A DNA stretch of 64,000 nucleotides from Nansenia antarctica (lineage: Eukaryota; Chordata; Actinopteri; Argentiniformes; Microstomatidae), in NCBI GenBank assembly GCA_963989245.1, contig OZ022342.1, positions 14,532,995 through 14,596,994 of the forward strand, written 5' to 3'. The notes beneath the pieces were generated by a model. It was not told the origin of the DNA and did not search any database. It saw nothing but the letters and a program-made list of their open reading frames with translations. Positions 53,964 to 64,000 of the stretch are shown in pieces (within the stretch, counting starts at the first letter, position 1; each line of letters starts with the position of its first letter). The position numbers were made by a program, and so were the translations under genes.

Positions 53964-56900
53964 TTACAGAAACTGCAGGGGATAAAATCAACAAAGACCA
54001 GTGTTACAAGGATGTTGTCCTCACAGTCAATGATTATAAGATGCTTCTCGTAAAGAACATGCAACTCCTCTACATAACTGTAACTATATTGACTGTATAA
54101 TTGCATACAATTGCATACACACAAGTATTGACGAGTAATGTAGTAATGTACCATGTACCTCTTTTCTGTTACAGGTTCCACACAGGCACCCAAACAGGCC
54201 GTTGATCATCTGAATGGCACACAGCACCAGCTGCAGACTGCTAGCCACCAGAAGGGTGGCGAACAGACCAACATTGAACTCCACCACATTTTTGGGTGCT
54301 CTGCAAAGGTTCCACCAATCACGGTGTGAAAGGTAACTGTCCTCACTAATACACAGAGAATGGGGGGGGGGGGGGGCACAGTTATAGAACCTCTTTGATA
54401 CAGTGGTGTGGTGCTGTGTGTGTTTGATGAGGGCACGCCCTAGAGATGATTGTTCAGTAGCTACACGTATCTCTTACCGGTCCTTGAAGGGTGTTGTCCA
54501 AAGTATTAGCCCTTGGCAGTAGGGCCCGTTGATCAGACCAAGCCTTGCCACAACAAAACTGTAGAGGGCACCAGCAACCCCGATTGCAGCAAACAGAATA
54601 GATAGGAACATCTGAAGAAATACGTTTATGATGGTGTTACAGGCTAATGCGGCGAGTGGCTCAGTATAATTATGTTCACATGATGTGTGACCTTGCCTGA
54701 GACACTTGTGGCAGACAAAGGCAGGCCTACAATTAAAGTAATTAACACATTTTCAACAGATTCGTTGTCGCCTTGTATGTCAACTTCTCCATCCCCCCAT
54801 TTTAGATTAGATTCCCTCTTTTCAGATTTCGATGCACCTGCTGTTTGTTATGGTCTTTTTGTTTTTATAAAGTGCATGGTATTGTGTTGCAGTACTCAAC
54901 AGTTACTGTAATGTAACTGTGATTAAGTTATTCAGGCGGTACAACAGAAACACTGATTAATGTTTGCATATCTTCCTATCATAGCCCCATGTAATCTCTT
55001 CAGTGTTCCTCTTTTCCTTTCTGGAAGGAGGACTCACCCCACAGCGATTGGCACAGCAGCCCTGCTTCCCAGTTACATGGATGTGAAATGCAGGGATCAA
55101 CACCTGTTGATGAGAGAGGGGGGGGGGGTTCAGTGGGTGTAAAGCTACAACCACTGGCATGCAACGTATATTTGCAAATGTACCATAAAATGTCTCGTAT
55201 TTAACTAAGCAATATCAACACACACAAAAAACAGCACTTTCCATTATGAATGAATGGTCTTTATTGTCATTGCTATAGTACAGGTACCAAACAACGAAAT
55301 TTGGGAGGGGTGGCTCCCCTGGTGCTAGGAAAGAAAAAAAAACGAAAAAAACAAGAAGGGAAAGGAGCTGGTTTACATAAATAAAGGCTATGTACACTAT
55401 CCACTATACTATACTGTACATATACAACACTGTGCTGTACTCTATGCTATGCTATACCTATTCTAACATTTCCTATTTCTCTGCAACCTTATGTACCCTA
55501 GGGTTGTCATATTGCACATAGTGTTATTGAACATTCATTTAAAGTGTCGCAGTTTGCAGGCTTGAAATGTACACATTTGTGCCTCAGCACTACACCTGAT
55601 TTTTTTCAATCCAGCAGCTGCCATCAATCCGTCCAGACTGTCCAGGGCCCAGAACCTAGGTCTTTGCTGTGTTCAGGGCCTGGATGGCCCTGGGGTAGAA
55701 GCTGAGCTTCAGTCTGTTTGTCCTTGCGGCCATGGTCCTGTACCGCCTGTTCGAGGGCAGCCGGGCAAAGTGTTCGTACCCAGGGTGGGATGGGTCTCTG
55801 GAGATCTTGGAGGCCTTCCTGAGGCAGCGTGTGTTGTACAGCTCTTCCAGAGAGGGGAGGGGGGCGCCGGTGATCTTCTGGGCTGTTCTCACGACTCTCT
55901 GTAGCGCATTTCTCTCTGCGGCTGTGCAGCTGGAGAACCAGTTGCAGATGCAGTAGGTGAGGATGCTCTCCACTGCGCAGCGGTAGAAGGCCACCAGTAT
56001 CTCCTGCTTGTTGTGGTCCTTCCTGAGGACTCTCAGGAAGAAGAGCCGCTGTTGTGCCTTCTTGATGATGGCTGCTGTGTTGTTCTTCCAGGACAGGTCA
56101 TCCTGTATGTGCACCCCCAGGAATCGGAGGGTTGAGACTCTCTCCACGCTCTCTCCGTCGATGAGCAGGGGCTGGACCTCAGATTTTTTCCTCCTGAAGT
56201 CCACGATGACTTCCTGGGTCTTTGACTGGTTCAGCAGCAGGTTGTTAACCTTGCACAGCTTGCTCAGCTGCTCTACCTCATCCCTGTACGCCGCCTCGTC
56301 CCCCCCCGAGATGCAGCCCACCACGGTGGTGTCGTCTGCAAACTTTACGATGGAGTTGCTGGGGTGGACGGGGGTGAAGTCGTAGGTGTAGAGGTTGTAG
56401 AGGATGGGGCTTAGCACGCAGCCCTGGGGGGACCCAGTGCTGAGTCTGAGGGCTGTGGAGGTGTGGGAGCCCACCCGCACCCTCTGGGGGCGGTCGGACA
56501 GGAAGTCCTTGATCCATGCACATATAGAGTGTGATAGTCCCAGGTCTAGTAGTTTGGTCACTAGCCTGTCTGGAAGGATGGTGTTGAAGGCAGAGCTGAA
56601 GTCCACAAAGAGCAGTCTCGCGTAGCTGTTTCCCCTCTCCAGGTGGGATAGAGTGGAGTGGAGAGTCGTCGCGATGGCGTCCTCTGTGGACCTGTGGGCT
56701 CTGTAGGCGAACTGGTATGGATCCAGGTTGGGCGGGAGGCGTGTGACTATGTGGGCCCGGACTAGTTTCTCGAAGCACTTCATGATGATTGGTGTGAGTG
56801 CCACCGGGCGGTAGTCGTTTAGGCAGCTCACCGTGCTTTTCTTCGGGACTGGGATGATAGTTGAGGTTTTCAGGCAGGGTGGGATGGTGGCCTGGGATAG

Positions 56901-58273
56901 GGACTGGTTGAAGATGTTGGTGAAAACCCCGGCCAGCTGGTCGGCGCAGTCCCTCAGCACCCGTCCCAGGACGCCATCCGGCCCTGAGGCTTTCCTGGGG
57001 TCCACCGCCTTCAGCACGCGTCTCACTTCATGCTCTGTGAGGGTGAGGCTGCTGAGAGCTGGAGAGAGTGGTGTTTGTGTTGTGGTTACCTCCGTTCGCC
57101 CCTCGTCGAACCGGGCGTAGAAGGAGTTCAGCTTTTCCGCCAGCAGGGGGTCGTCCTCTGCGGCTGTGAGCCTGTTGGCTCTGAAGTTTGTCATGTGCTG
57201 AACCCCCTGCCACACCCACCTGGAGTCGTTGCTCAGGAAACATTCCTCAATCTTCTCTCTGTGGTCTGCCTTGGCCTCCCGGATGCCGCGCTTTAGGTTA
57301 GCCCTGGTGGTGCTGTACAGCAGTGTGCCCTTCCCTGCGAAGGCGTTGTCCCTCTCATTGATCAGTTTTTAGACCTTCCCAGTCATCCATGGCTTCGTGT
57401 TGGGGTAGACCCGGACCCGTTTGTCCACGGTGACTGAGTTGGTGCAGTTCACTATGTGGTTCAGAACCGACGACGTGAACTGTTCCAGGTCCTAATGCTC
57501 ATATTCCTGCCATGAGGTTTTAACATTAAGTAGGATAACTGATATAAACCCCCAAAAGTATTAACTATAAGTATTCTAAATATTCCAAAAATGAAACATT
57601 ATTGTACTGGAACATCTTTGTAGAAAAGTTAAAAACAACGACCACCCACTTCCAATGACATTCAACAGCAGAACTCAGACATTTTTGTCTTATCAACCTA
57701 AATAAATTGTATATCAGGAAAAATGTTTGATGAAAGCACAGCATATCTGAACTTGATAAGGGTTGTGCAGAGTTGTTTTTGCCAAAGGGTATCTCATTGA
57801 TCAAGGGAGTGCCAAGCTTTGATTAGATGGTCAAATGGTTAGACTTTGATTAGACTTTGAGACCTAGTTAACAAGCACTTTTCAATAGAAGGCATTAGTA
57901 TCATTAAATACACTTGTGTTAAATACATTTGTGTCACTTCTATTGAAATGAATGTGAATTTTCACCTGCGTGCACAACTCCCAACAGAAACAACAACTGA
58001 AGAAAGCTTTTTGAAATACATGTGAAATGTATCTTGTATAAAGGTTTGCCCCTAAGTTAAGATGTCACATATTTAATAAATTAAGAGAAACCTCACCATG
58101 ATCCCCCCTCCAATGACTCCACCCATGTACTTCACCTCCTCCGTAATGCGCCCATCCTCGGCATACTTGGTGTCCCAGTCTGGGAAGAACAGTATGATGT
58201 TACAGATGATGGAGATGGCAGCCAAAGGGTACAGCACCACCCCAATGCAGCGGGAACATTTGCCTGTACACAT
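53964..58273 (-). CDS. Transmembrane 4 L6 family protein (TM4SF4-like), copy B
   Basis: Exons (minus strand): 58273-58097, 55103-55038, 54611-54478, 54345-54159, 53972-53964, the same sizes and phases as copy A; 190 residues. Exons 1-3 encode the same protein as copy A. Exon 4 differs at EDSYL (EESYL in A) and ATLLVASS (TTLLAASS in A). All GT-AG sites are intact. Intron 1 is enlarged to 3 kb by an antiparallel-looking LINE that in fact runs on the same strand as the gene. I see no inactivating change, so it is predicted functional. The product is probably a plasma-membrane four-span protein, like its relatives. Confidence 0.83.
55247..57523 (-). mobile_element. L2/CR1-type LINE insertion, 5'-truncated (2.3 kb)
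   Basis: The minus strand 57215-55656 encodes 519 residues of non-LTR reverse transcriptase. It includes KASGPDGVLGRVLRDCADQL, LFVDFSSAFNTI, STGSPQGCVLSPILYNLYT, FADDTTVVG and the carboxyl region ending FYPRAIQALNTA. The catalytic FADD is intact. The endonuclease domain is missing, so the copy is 5'-truncated. Its 3' UTR ends ATTGTCAT/TTCATTCA at 55247. A CATTA direct repeat flanks it (55242-55246, 57524-57528). Units A and C show the empty site. Confidence 0.9.
55656..57215 (-). CDS. Reverse transcriptase of the LINE inserted in copy B
   Basis: An open frame of 519 codons with the RT domain, from the fingers (DPRKASGPDGV) through palm motifs VDFSSAF and FADDTTVVG to the thumb and a carboxyl tail. 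It is continuous with no internal stop, so the copy is young, but the upstream apurinic endonuclease part is absent, so it cannot act alone. The upstream sequence to 57523 includes a stop and continues as 5' LINE sequence. It is a mobile-element protein, not a host gene. Confidence 0.88.
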   Translation of the reverse strand: MWQGVQHMTNFRANRLTAAEDDPLLAEKLNSFYARFDEGRTEVTTTQTPLSPALSSLTLTEHEVRRVLKAVDPRKASGPDGVLGRVLRDCADQLAGVFTNIFNQSLSQATIPPCLKTSTIIPVPKKSTVSCLNDYRPVALTPIIMKCFEKLVRAHIVTRLPPNLDPYQFAYRAHRSTEDAIATTLHSTLSHLERGNSYARLLFVDFSSAFNTILPDRLVTKLLDLGLSHSICAWIKDFLSDRPQRVRVGSHTSTALRLSTGSPQGCVLSPILYNLYTYDFTPVHPSNSIVKFADDTTVVGCISGGDEAAYRDEVEQLSKLCKVNNLLLNQSKTQEVIVDFRRKKSEVQPLLIDGESVERVSTLRFLGVHIQDDLSWKNNTAAIIKKAQQRLFFLRVLRKDHNKQEILVAFYRCAVESILTYCICNWFSSCTAAERNALQRVVRTAQKITGAPLPSLEELYNTRCLRKASKISRDPSHPGYEHFARLPSNRRYRTMAARTNRLKLSFYPRAIQALNTAKT

Positions 58274-58438
58274 GCTGTCACACTATTACACTCGTCTAAG
58301 ATCTATGGAGCCAATGGGTACACCTGGTGAGAGCTTTGACATCCGCAAAGTATGACAAAATTAGATAGCGATCCCAGAGCAAATAATTTATACCGCTTTT
58401 TTCTCTATACCTACAGTATGTGTAAGCTGAGGAGCTGT

Positions 58439-58446
58439 TATATATA
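58439..58446 (-). promoter_or_regulatory. TATA-box candidate, L6 gene copy B
   Basis: The same CTAGTATATATAACAGC context as copy A, about 165 bases upstream of the ATG. Confidence 0.5.
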
Positions 58447-58934
58447 CTAGGTGGGAGGAGTGTTTTTGTGTGGGCGCAATATGATGAGTGTTGGAAAAAA
58501 TGTCTTTAATACAATAACAACGTGACAATGTTTACTGAAAACTGTGTGAATACTGAAAACTGTGTGAATGACAAGAATGCAGAGCAGGATACTTATGTGA
58601 TAAGTGTCATGTGATAAACAAAGGTTTTAAGCAGAAGACTTCGGAGGAGAAGAAGCACTGCACTGTTCCTTCTCACTCTGGGACAGTTACGTATGTCTAC
58701 TATGACTAACTGTTGAACCTACTATGGCCAACCCCAGGACAAACCGCCCACTGATGTTGTAAACCTATAAATGTGGTCAGCTGGGACTGCCCCAGTTGAG
58801 CCATTGTACTGAGAACCACATTTTTGTTGGCCGGACAATCGCTCCTTCTTACTGATTTGATAAGTCTCAGTCTCCTGGTTACAACGTTTTGTATTCTGTG
58901 TATTTGAATCTGACATATCAGTAAAGTTTGAATC

Positions 58935-59381
58935 TGAACACAGCAAAGACCTAGGTTCTGGGCCCTGGACAGTCTGGACGGATTGATGGCAGCTGCTGGA
59001 TTGAAATCAGGTGTAGTGCTGAGGCACAAATGTGTACATTTCAAGCCTGCAAACTGCGACACTTTAAATGAATGTGCAATAACACTATGTGCAATATGAC
59101 AACCCTCGGGTACATAAGGTTCAGAGAATAGGAAATGTTAGAATAGGTATAGCATAGCATAGAGTACAGCACAGTGTTTTATTTGTATAGTATAGTATAG
59201 TGGATACTAGTGTACATAGTCTTTATTTATGTAAACCAGCTCCTTTCCCTTCTTGTTTTTTAGTTTTTTTTTCTTTCCTAGCACCAGGGGAGCCCCCCCC
59301 TCCCAAATGTCGTTGTTTGGTACCTGTACTATATCAAATGACAATAAAGACCATTCATTCATTCATTCATTCATTCATTCA
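58935..59381 (+). mobile_element. 5'-truncated L2/CR1-type LINE 3' end, end of unit B
   Basis: The counterpart of 52579-53060, with the same 5' truncation point and a shorter (ATTC)n tail (59352-59381). The shared truncation point shows it was copied with the unit, not inserted twice. Confidence 0.88.
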
Positions 59382-60284
59382 TAAAGCCAGAACTGAACAT
59401 TTATTTTCAACTCTTTTGGTATGGTCAATAGTTTTTTTTTACTTATTTTTTTATTCCAATTACTTTTGAGGTACTAGCACCGTTTTTCGCATCCTATTGC
59501 AAGAGGATAATGATGACCACAGCAGTAGTTTTTATACTTTTGCTTACCATTCCTGTATAATTAGCCTATATTCCTATCCAATGCATAACTAAAGTAAATT
59601 GAAAGCTGTTCTTGAACCATTTGGAGTAAATGCATAGGGTTGGTCTCTTCTTCCCCAACAGTAAGAAGTGGCACTGGCATTGAGAAATACAAGTTTGAAC
59701 ACACTGAAGTAAAAGGTTTTATTTTAATTTTCGCCTAAATATTTTTTTGCAATGTAGGCAAACCGTTGTTGTCGGAATGTTATCGATCAGTGGGTCAACT
59801 ATAAAGTTACATTATGGATGATTTGCTCGAGCCAAAAGTGGTCACCTAAATAGTCAAAGATGACCTCATTGGATAAATAGGAGCAGACCTCCACATGCTC
59901 AAGCTTATTTTGCTAAATTTGTTAAGAATATCTTGATTGATATTGTATATATGCATATTTGAGGTAGACAACAACAAGTACGTTTCAGTGTATATTTAAA
60001 TATGAGGGAAAATTAGGAAAGAAATTAAGTCCATGTTTTTTCACATACATTTTATGTATACACGAAAGATAGACTTTCAATTTGAGCTCAAATTAAAGGT
60101 GAACAATTAGCAACAACACAACTACCGAAATGTACACAATAGACAGAGGCATGTCATGCAAACAAAACATATTACTTTCTTCAACACAAATATTGCTTGA
60201 TCCTCTGGGGAGCGCCAGTCAGTCAATTAGGTCATCACTGATGTTGGATGGAGTGTGGACAAGGAGCATCTGTTGCACCAGAAC

Positions 60285-62308
60285 TTACAGAAGCTGCAGG
60301 GGATAACATCAACAAAGACCAGTGTTACAAGGATGTTGTCCTCACAGTCAATGATTATAAGATGCTTCTCGTAAAGAACATGCAACTCCTCTACATAACT
60401 GTACCTATATTGACTGTATAATTGCATACAATTGCATACACACAAGTATTGACGAGTAATGTAGTAATGTACCATGTACCTCTTTTCTGTTACAGGTTCC
60501 ACACAGGCACCCAAACAGGCCGTTGATCATCTGAATGGCACACAGCACCAGCTGCAGACTGCTAGCCACCAGAAGGGTGGCGAACAGACCAACATTGAAC
60601 TCCACCACATTTTTGGGTGCTCTGCAAAGGTTCCACCAATCACGGTGTGAAAGGTAACTCTCCTCACTAATGCACAGAGAATGGGGGGGGCACAGTTATA
60701 GAACCTCTTTGATACAGTGGTGTGGTGCTGTGTGTGTTTGAAGAGGGCACAACCTAGAGATGATTGTTCAGTAGCTACACGTATCTCTTACCTGTCCTTG
60801 AAGGGTGTTGTCCAAAGTATTAGCCCTTGGCAGTAGGGCCCGTTGATCAGACCAAGCATTGCCACAACAAAACTGTAGAGGGCACCAGCAACCCCGATTG
60901 CAGCAAACAGAATAGATAGGAACATCTGAAGAAATACGTTTATGATGGTGTTACAGGCTAATATACAGTATAATTATGTTCACATGATGTGTGACCTTGC
61001 CTGAGACACTTGTGTGAGGTCACAAAGGCAGGCATGAATTTGTTTTATATTGTGAAAATCTAGACTCCTCTTAGTGCATACAATAAACTGTAGGTACAAT
61101 TAAAGTAATTAACACATTTTCAACAGATTCGTTGTCGCCTTGTATGTCAACTTCTCCATCCCCCCATTTTAGATTAGATTCCCTCTTTTCAGATTTCGAT
61201 GCACCTGCTGTTTGTTATGGTCTTTTTGTTTTTATAAAGTGCATGGTATTGTGTTGCAGTACTCAACAGTTACTGTAATGTAACTGTGATTAAGTTATTC
61301 AGGCGGTACAACAGAAACACTGATTAATGTTTGCATATCTTCCTATCATAGCCCCATGTAATCTCTTCAGTGTTCCTCTTTTCCTTTCTGGAAGGAGGAC
61401 TCACCCCACAGCGATTGGCACAGCAGCCCTGCGTCCCAGTTACATGGATGTGAAATGCAGGGATCAACACCTGTTGATGAGAGAGGGGGGGGGGGTTCAG
61501 TGGGTGTAAAGCTACAACCACTGGCATGCAAAGTATATTTGCAAATGTACCATAAAATGTCTCATATTTAACTAAGCAATATCAACACACACAAAAAACA
61601 GCACGTAGGATAACCCCCAAAAGTATTAACTATAAGTATTCTAAATATACCAAAAATGAAACATTATTGTACTGGAACATCTTTGTAGAGAAGTTAAAAA
61701 CAACGACCACCCACTTCCAATGACATTCAACAGCAAAACTCAGACATGTTTAATTTGTCTTATCAACCTAAATAAATTGTATATCAGGAAAAATGTTTGA
61801 TGAAAGCACAGCATATCTGAACTTGAACATTGATCAAGGGAGTGCCAAGCTTTTATTAGATGATCAAATGATTAGACTTTGATTAGACTTTGAGACCTAG
61901 TTAACAAGCACTTATGTAAACAGAAGGCTTTAGTATCATTAAATACACTTGTGTTAAATACATTTGTGTCACTTCTATTGAAATGAATGTGAATTTTCAC
62001 CTGCGTGCACAACTCCCAATAGAAACAACAACTGAAGAAAGCTTTTTGAAATACATGTGAAATGTATCTTGTATAAAGGTTTGCCCCTAAGTTAAGATGT
62101 CACATATTCAATAAATTAAGAGAAACCTCACCATGATCCCTCCTCCAATGACTCCACCCATGTACTTCACCTCCTCTGTAATGCGCCCATCCTCGGCATA
62201 CTTGGTGTCCCAGTCTGGGAAGAACAGTATGATGTTACAGATGATGGAGATGGCAGCCAAAGGGTACAGCACCACCCCAATACAGCGGGAACATTTGCCT
62301 GTACACAT
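60285..62308 (-). CDS. Transmembrane 4 L6 family protein (TM4SF4-like), copy C
   Basis: Exons (minus strand): 62308-62132, 61470-61405, 60925-60792, 60666-60480, 60293-60285, the same sizes and phases as A and B; 190 residues. Exon 1 is identical in protein to the other copies. Differences are VTGTQGCC for VTGKQGCC, an Arg-to-Met change (VAMLGL for VARLGL), a Ser instead of Arg at the exon 3/4 junction codon, ATLLVASS as in B, and a carboxyl ELL for EFL. It has the most amino-acid changes of the three but no disabling one. The gene is compact because it lacks both intronic insertions. Confidence 0.83.
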
Positions 62309-62468
62309 GCTGTCACACTATTACACTCGTCTAAGATCTATGGAGCCAATGGGTACACCTGGTGAGAGCTTTGACTTCCGCAAAGTATGACAAAATTAGA
62401 TAGCGATCCAAGAGCAAATCATTCATACAACTTTTTTCTCTATACCTATGTGTAAGCTGAGGAGCTGT

Positions 62469-62474
62469 TATATA
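62469..62474 (-). promoter_or_regulatory. TATA-box candidate, L6 gene copy C
   Basis: CTAGTATATAACAGC on the gene strand, one TA unit shorter than in A and B, about 160 bases before the ATG. Confidence 0.45.
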
Positions 62475-62635
62475 CTAGGTGGGAGGAGTGTTTTTGAGTG
62501 GGAGGGCGCAATATGATGAGTCACAGGAAAGTCATTATTTGGGCACCTGTTTTTCACCTAGGCGACAGACTTTAATGTGTGATTTTTGTGTTTGTTGATA
62601 CCTTTCACCTGATGTTGCCATGGCTACCATTCATA

Positions 62636-62884
62636 TAGATGGACTGCACTTATATAGTGCCTTTATCCAAAGCGCTTTACAACGGCCTCTCATTCACCCA
62701 TTCACACACACATTCACACACCAATGGCGGCAAGGCGCTGGCCCCGCTCACTGGGAGCAATTTGGGGTTCAGTGTCTTGCCCAAGGACACTTCGATATGT
62801 GGCCAACCGGGGCTCGAACCACCGATCTGCCAACCTTGCGATCATTAGACGGCGGCTCTACCTCCTGCGCCACAGCCCCCCCAC
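62636..62884 (-). mobile_element. tRNA-derived SINE, minus strand
   Basis: On the minus strand the head GGGGCTGTGGCGCAGGAGG carries an A box (TGGCGCAGGAGGTAGAGC), followed by the B box GGTTCGAGCCC. The conserved fish body comes next (CGAAGTGTCCTTGGGCAAGA, CACTGAACCCCAAATTGC), ending AAAGCGCTTTG and CACTATATAAGTGCAGTCC. This is a widespread teleost tRNA-derived SINE family. It lies just upstream of copy C. Confidence 0.85.
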
Positions 62885-62889
62885 AGAAA

Positions 62890-63892
62890 GTGGAAGTGAA
62901 CCCAGAGGATTGGAAGTGAACCCAGTGTTTATCCTCACTTAAACACTCACTTAAACATATATCATAAGAGGAATACCAGGGGAAAATAACCCAATGATTG
63001 TTTACCTTTCAATGGGATTTCTGTTTTTGTGCTGGATGTTATTTCCTACTCCAAACAAGTGTCGAAAGTGTCGAAAGTGTCGACTGTGTGTAGAGAACCT
63101 TTGGACTTTAACCTGTAAATATAGGAGATACAATACACTGTAAAACATTAATAAATGACTACACTGACAGGGGGAAATGAAAATCAATAATAGTGAAACA
63201 TTAATCAGACTACAATGCCAGGGGGAAATGAAAATCACTAATAGTGAAACATTAATGAAAGACATCATTTTTAAGTAAGCCTTTTTAAATTCAGTAGGCT
63301 ATAGTCACTTTTCATTTAAGTTTTTAACATTTGTACTTGTGGTGACCAAATTGGTTTCATTTACACAGTTGGCTGACAATAAACTTGTACAGTACACAGT
63401 GTACATTAGACTTGGGCCTATTTTCTGATATGTTTTAATGATAGCCTCTCAGGTGAGTTACTAGTCTGAACATTGGTAATACTTTTGTTATCCTCCTTGT
63501 TTTTAGCTTTTTATTCTCTCCCTTTTTTTGTGTATTTTCCTGTAAAGCCCATTGTGTTGCACCTGTGATGTGCTATGTAACTAAAGTTTGATTTGATATA
63601 ACTTTTTAAATTCCTTTTTAACCATCTGCTTGAGACGCATATTTCTTGCTTCGAAAACAAAGGAAACACTATCGGAAAAAGGCTCTCTGATTATCGGAGA
63701 GTCTTTCTGTTCTGGACAGTGGCAAATGGGCAGGAAGAGAGTCCCCACACTAAATGATGAATCCAATTCTAGTCTTTGAAATGTCACCATCAACTGGTAG
63801 TCATACCACAGTCTCTTGCTGGGATGTGCGATCAGGGGAGGCAGGGGAGGCAGAGCCTCACCTATCATACTCCAATGAAAATAGCTGTTATG

Positions 63893-63924
<32 letters not shown>

Positions 63925-64000
63925 TGGTCCACTGGATGGCCCAAAAAATGGTCCATTCTGTGTTATAAATGTAATTTCTGTATGATTCCAATAATTTTTA
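62890..64000. other. Right-hand flank, no gene recognised
   Basis: It contains a two-copy tandem repeat at about 63157-63257 (unit about 54 bp with GGGGGAAATGAAAATCA and AATAGTGAAACATTAAT). It also has a LINE- or SINE-like 3' end ending AAGTTTGATTTGAT near 63597, and a run of about 24 A at 63900-63924. No supported coding region. Confidence 0.45.

Larger units (their letters stand above)
53061..59381. repeat. Tandem unit B (6.3 kb) containing the second L6 gene
   Basis: Second copy of the unit. It is longer than A because of a 2.3 kb LINE insertion in the first L6 intron. It lacks the hAT-type insertion of A and has a small deletion in intron 2 near 54710. Confidence 0.9.
59382..62517. repeat. 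Tandem unit C (3.1 kb, right part different)
   Basis: Third copy. It is homologous to A and B from TAAAGCCAGAACTG to GCGCAATATGATGAGT, then diverges; the segment with the LINE tail is missing at its right end. Confidence 0.9.

Noticed and set aside
56278..56778. 166-codon Pro/Arg-rich minus ORF
   Set aside because: Alternative frame of the LINE reverse transcriptase.
55656..57215. Considered as a host gene because of its long open frame
   Set aside because: The RT motifs and flanking CATTA duplication show it is a LINE insertion inside an L6 gene intron.

Overview
The window is eukaryotic nuclear DNA from a ray-finned (teleost) fish. The evidence is intron-split vertebrate genes with GT-AG junctions, dense (CA)n and (GA)n microsatellites, and fish-type mobile elements: Tc1-like relics, hAT pieces, tRNA-derived SINEs, an L2/CR1-type LINE and a Penelope-like element. 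I could not fix the species. All gene models were assembled by hand from reading frames, splice sites and remembered vertebrate families; nothing was run against a database.

Layout. 1-12.8 kb lies 3' of foxo1, including its probable 3' UTR, and carries several DNA-transposon relics. foxo1 (minus strand) has coding exons at 32645-32070, 14513-14322 and 14124-12811, which give a 693-residue protein. Its 17.6 kb first intron holds long microsatellites, a MITE, a hAT relic and a large inverted duplication. mrps31 (minus strand, 39186-35908, 7 exons, 492 residues) encodes mitoribosomal protein mS31. slc25a15 (plus strand, 40707-46105, 6 coding exons, 302 residues) encodes the mitochondrial ornithine carrier. 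A Penelope-like element and a SINE sit in its introns, both with clear target-site duplications. From 48.05 kb to about 62.5 kb there are three tandem copies of a 5-6 kb unit, each with one five-exon transmembrane-4 L6 family gene (minus strand). All three copies keep the reading frame, the splice sites and a TATA-like box.

The order FOXO1 - MRPS31 - SLC25A15 with these orientations is that of human 13q14.11, so this is an old syntenic block. The genes share no single pathway: foxo1 is an insulin/AKT-controlled transcription factor, mrps31 and slc25a15 are nuclear genes for mitochondrial proteins, and the L6 genes encode four-span membrane proteins.

The points most worth a second look are: a perfect 36-bp duplication of a 5' splice site in slc25a15 that offers an in-frame 12-residue insertion; the L6 gene triplication, whose breakpoints sit at a LINE tail and inside a Tc1 relic; a Penelope element with inverted pseudo-LTRs; a His-Pro repeat in FoxO1 made by a coding microsatellite; and a large inverted duplication in foxo1 intron 1.
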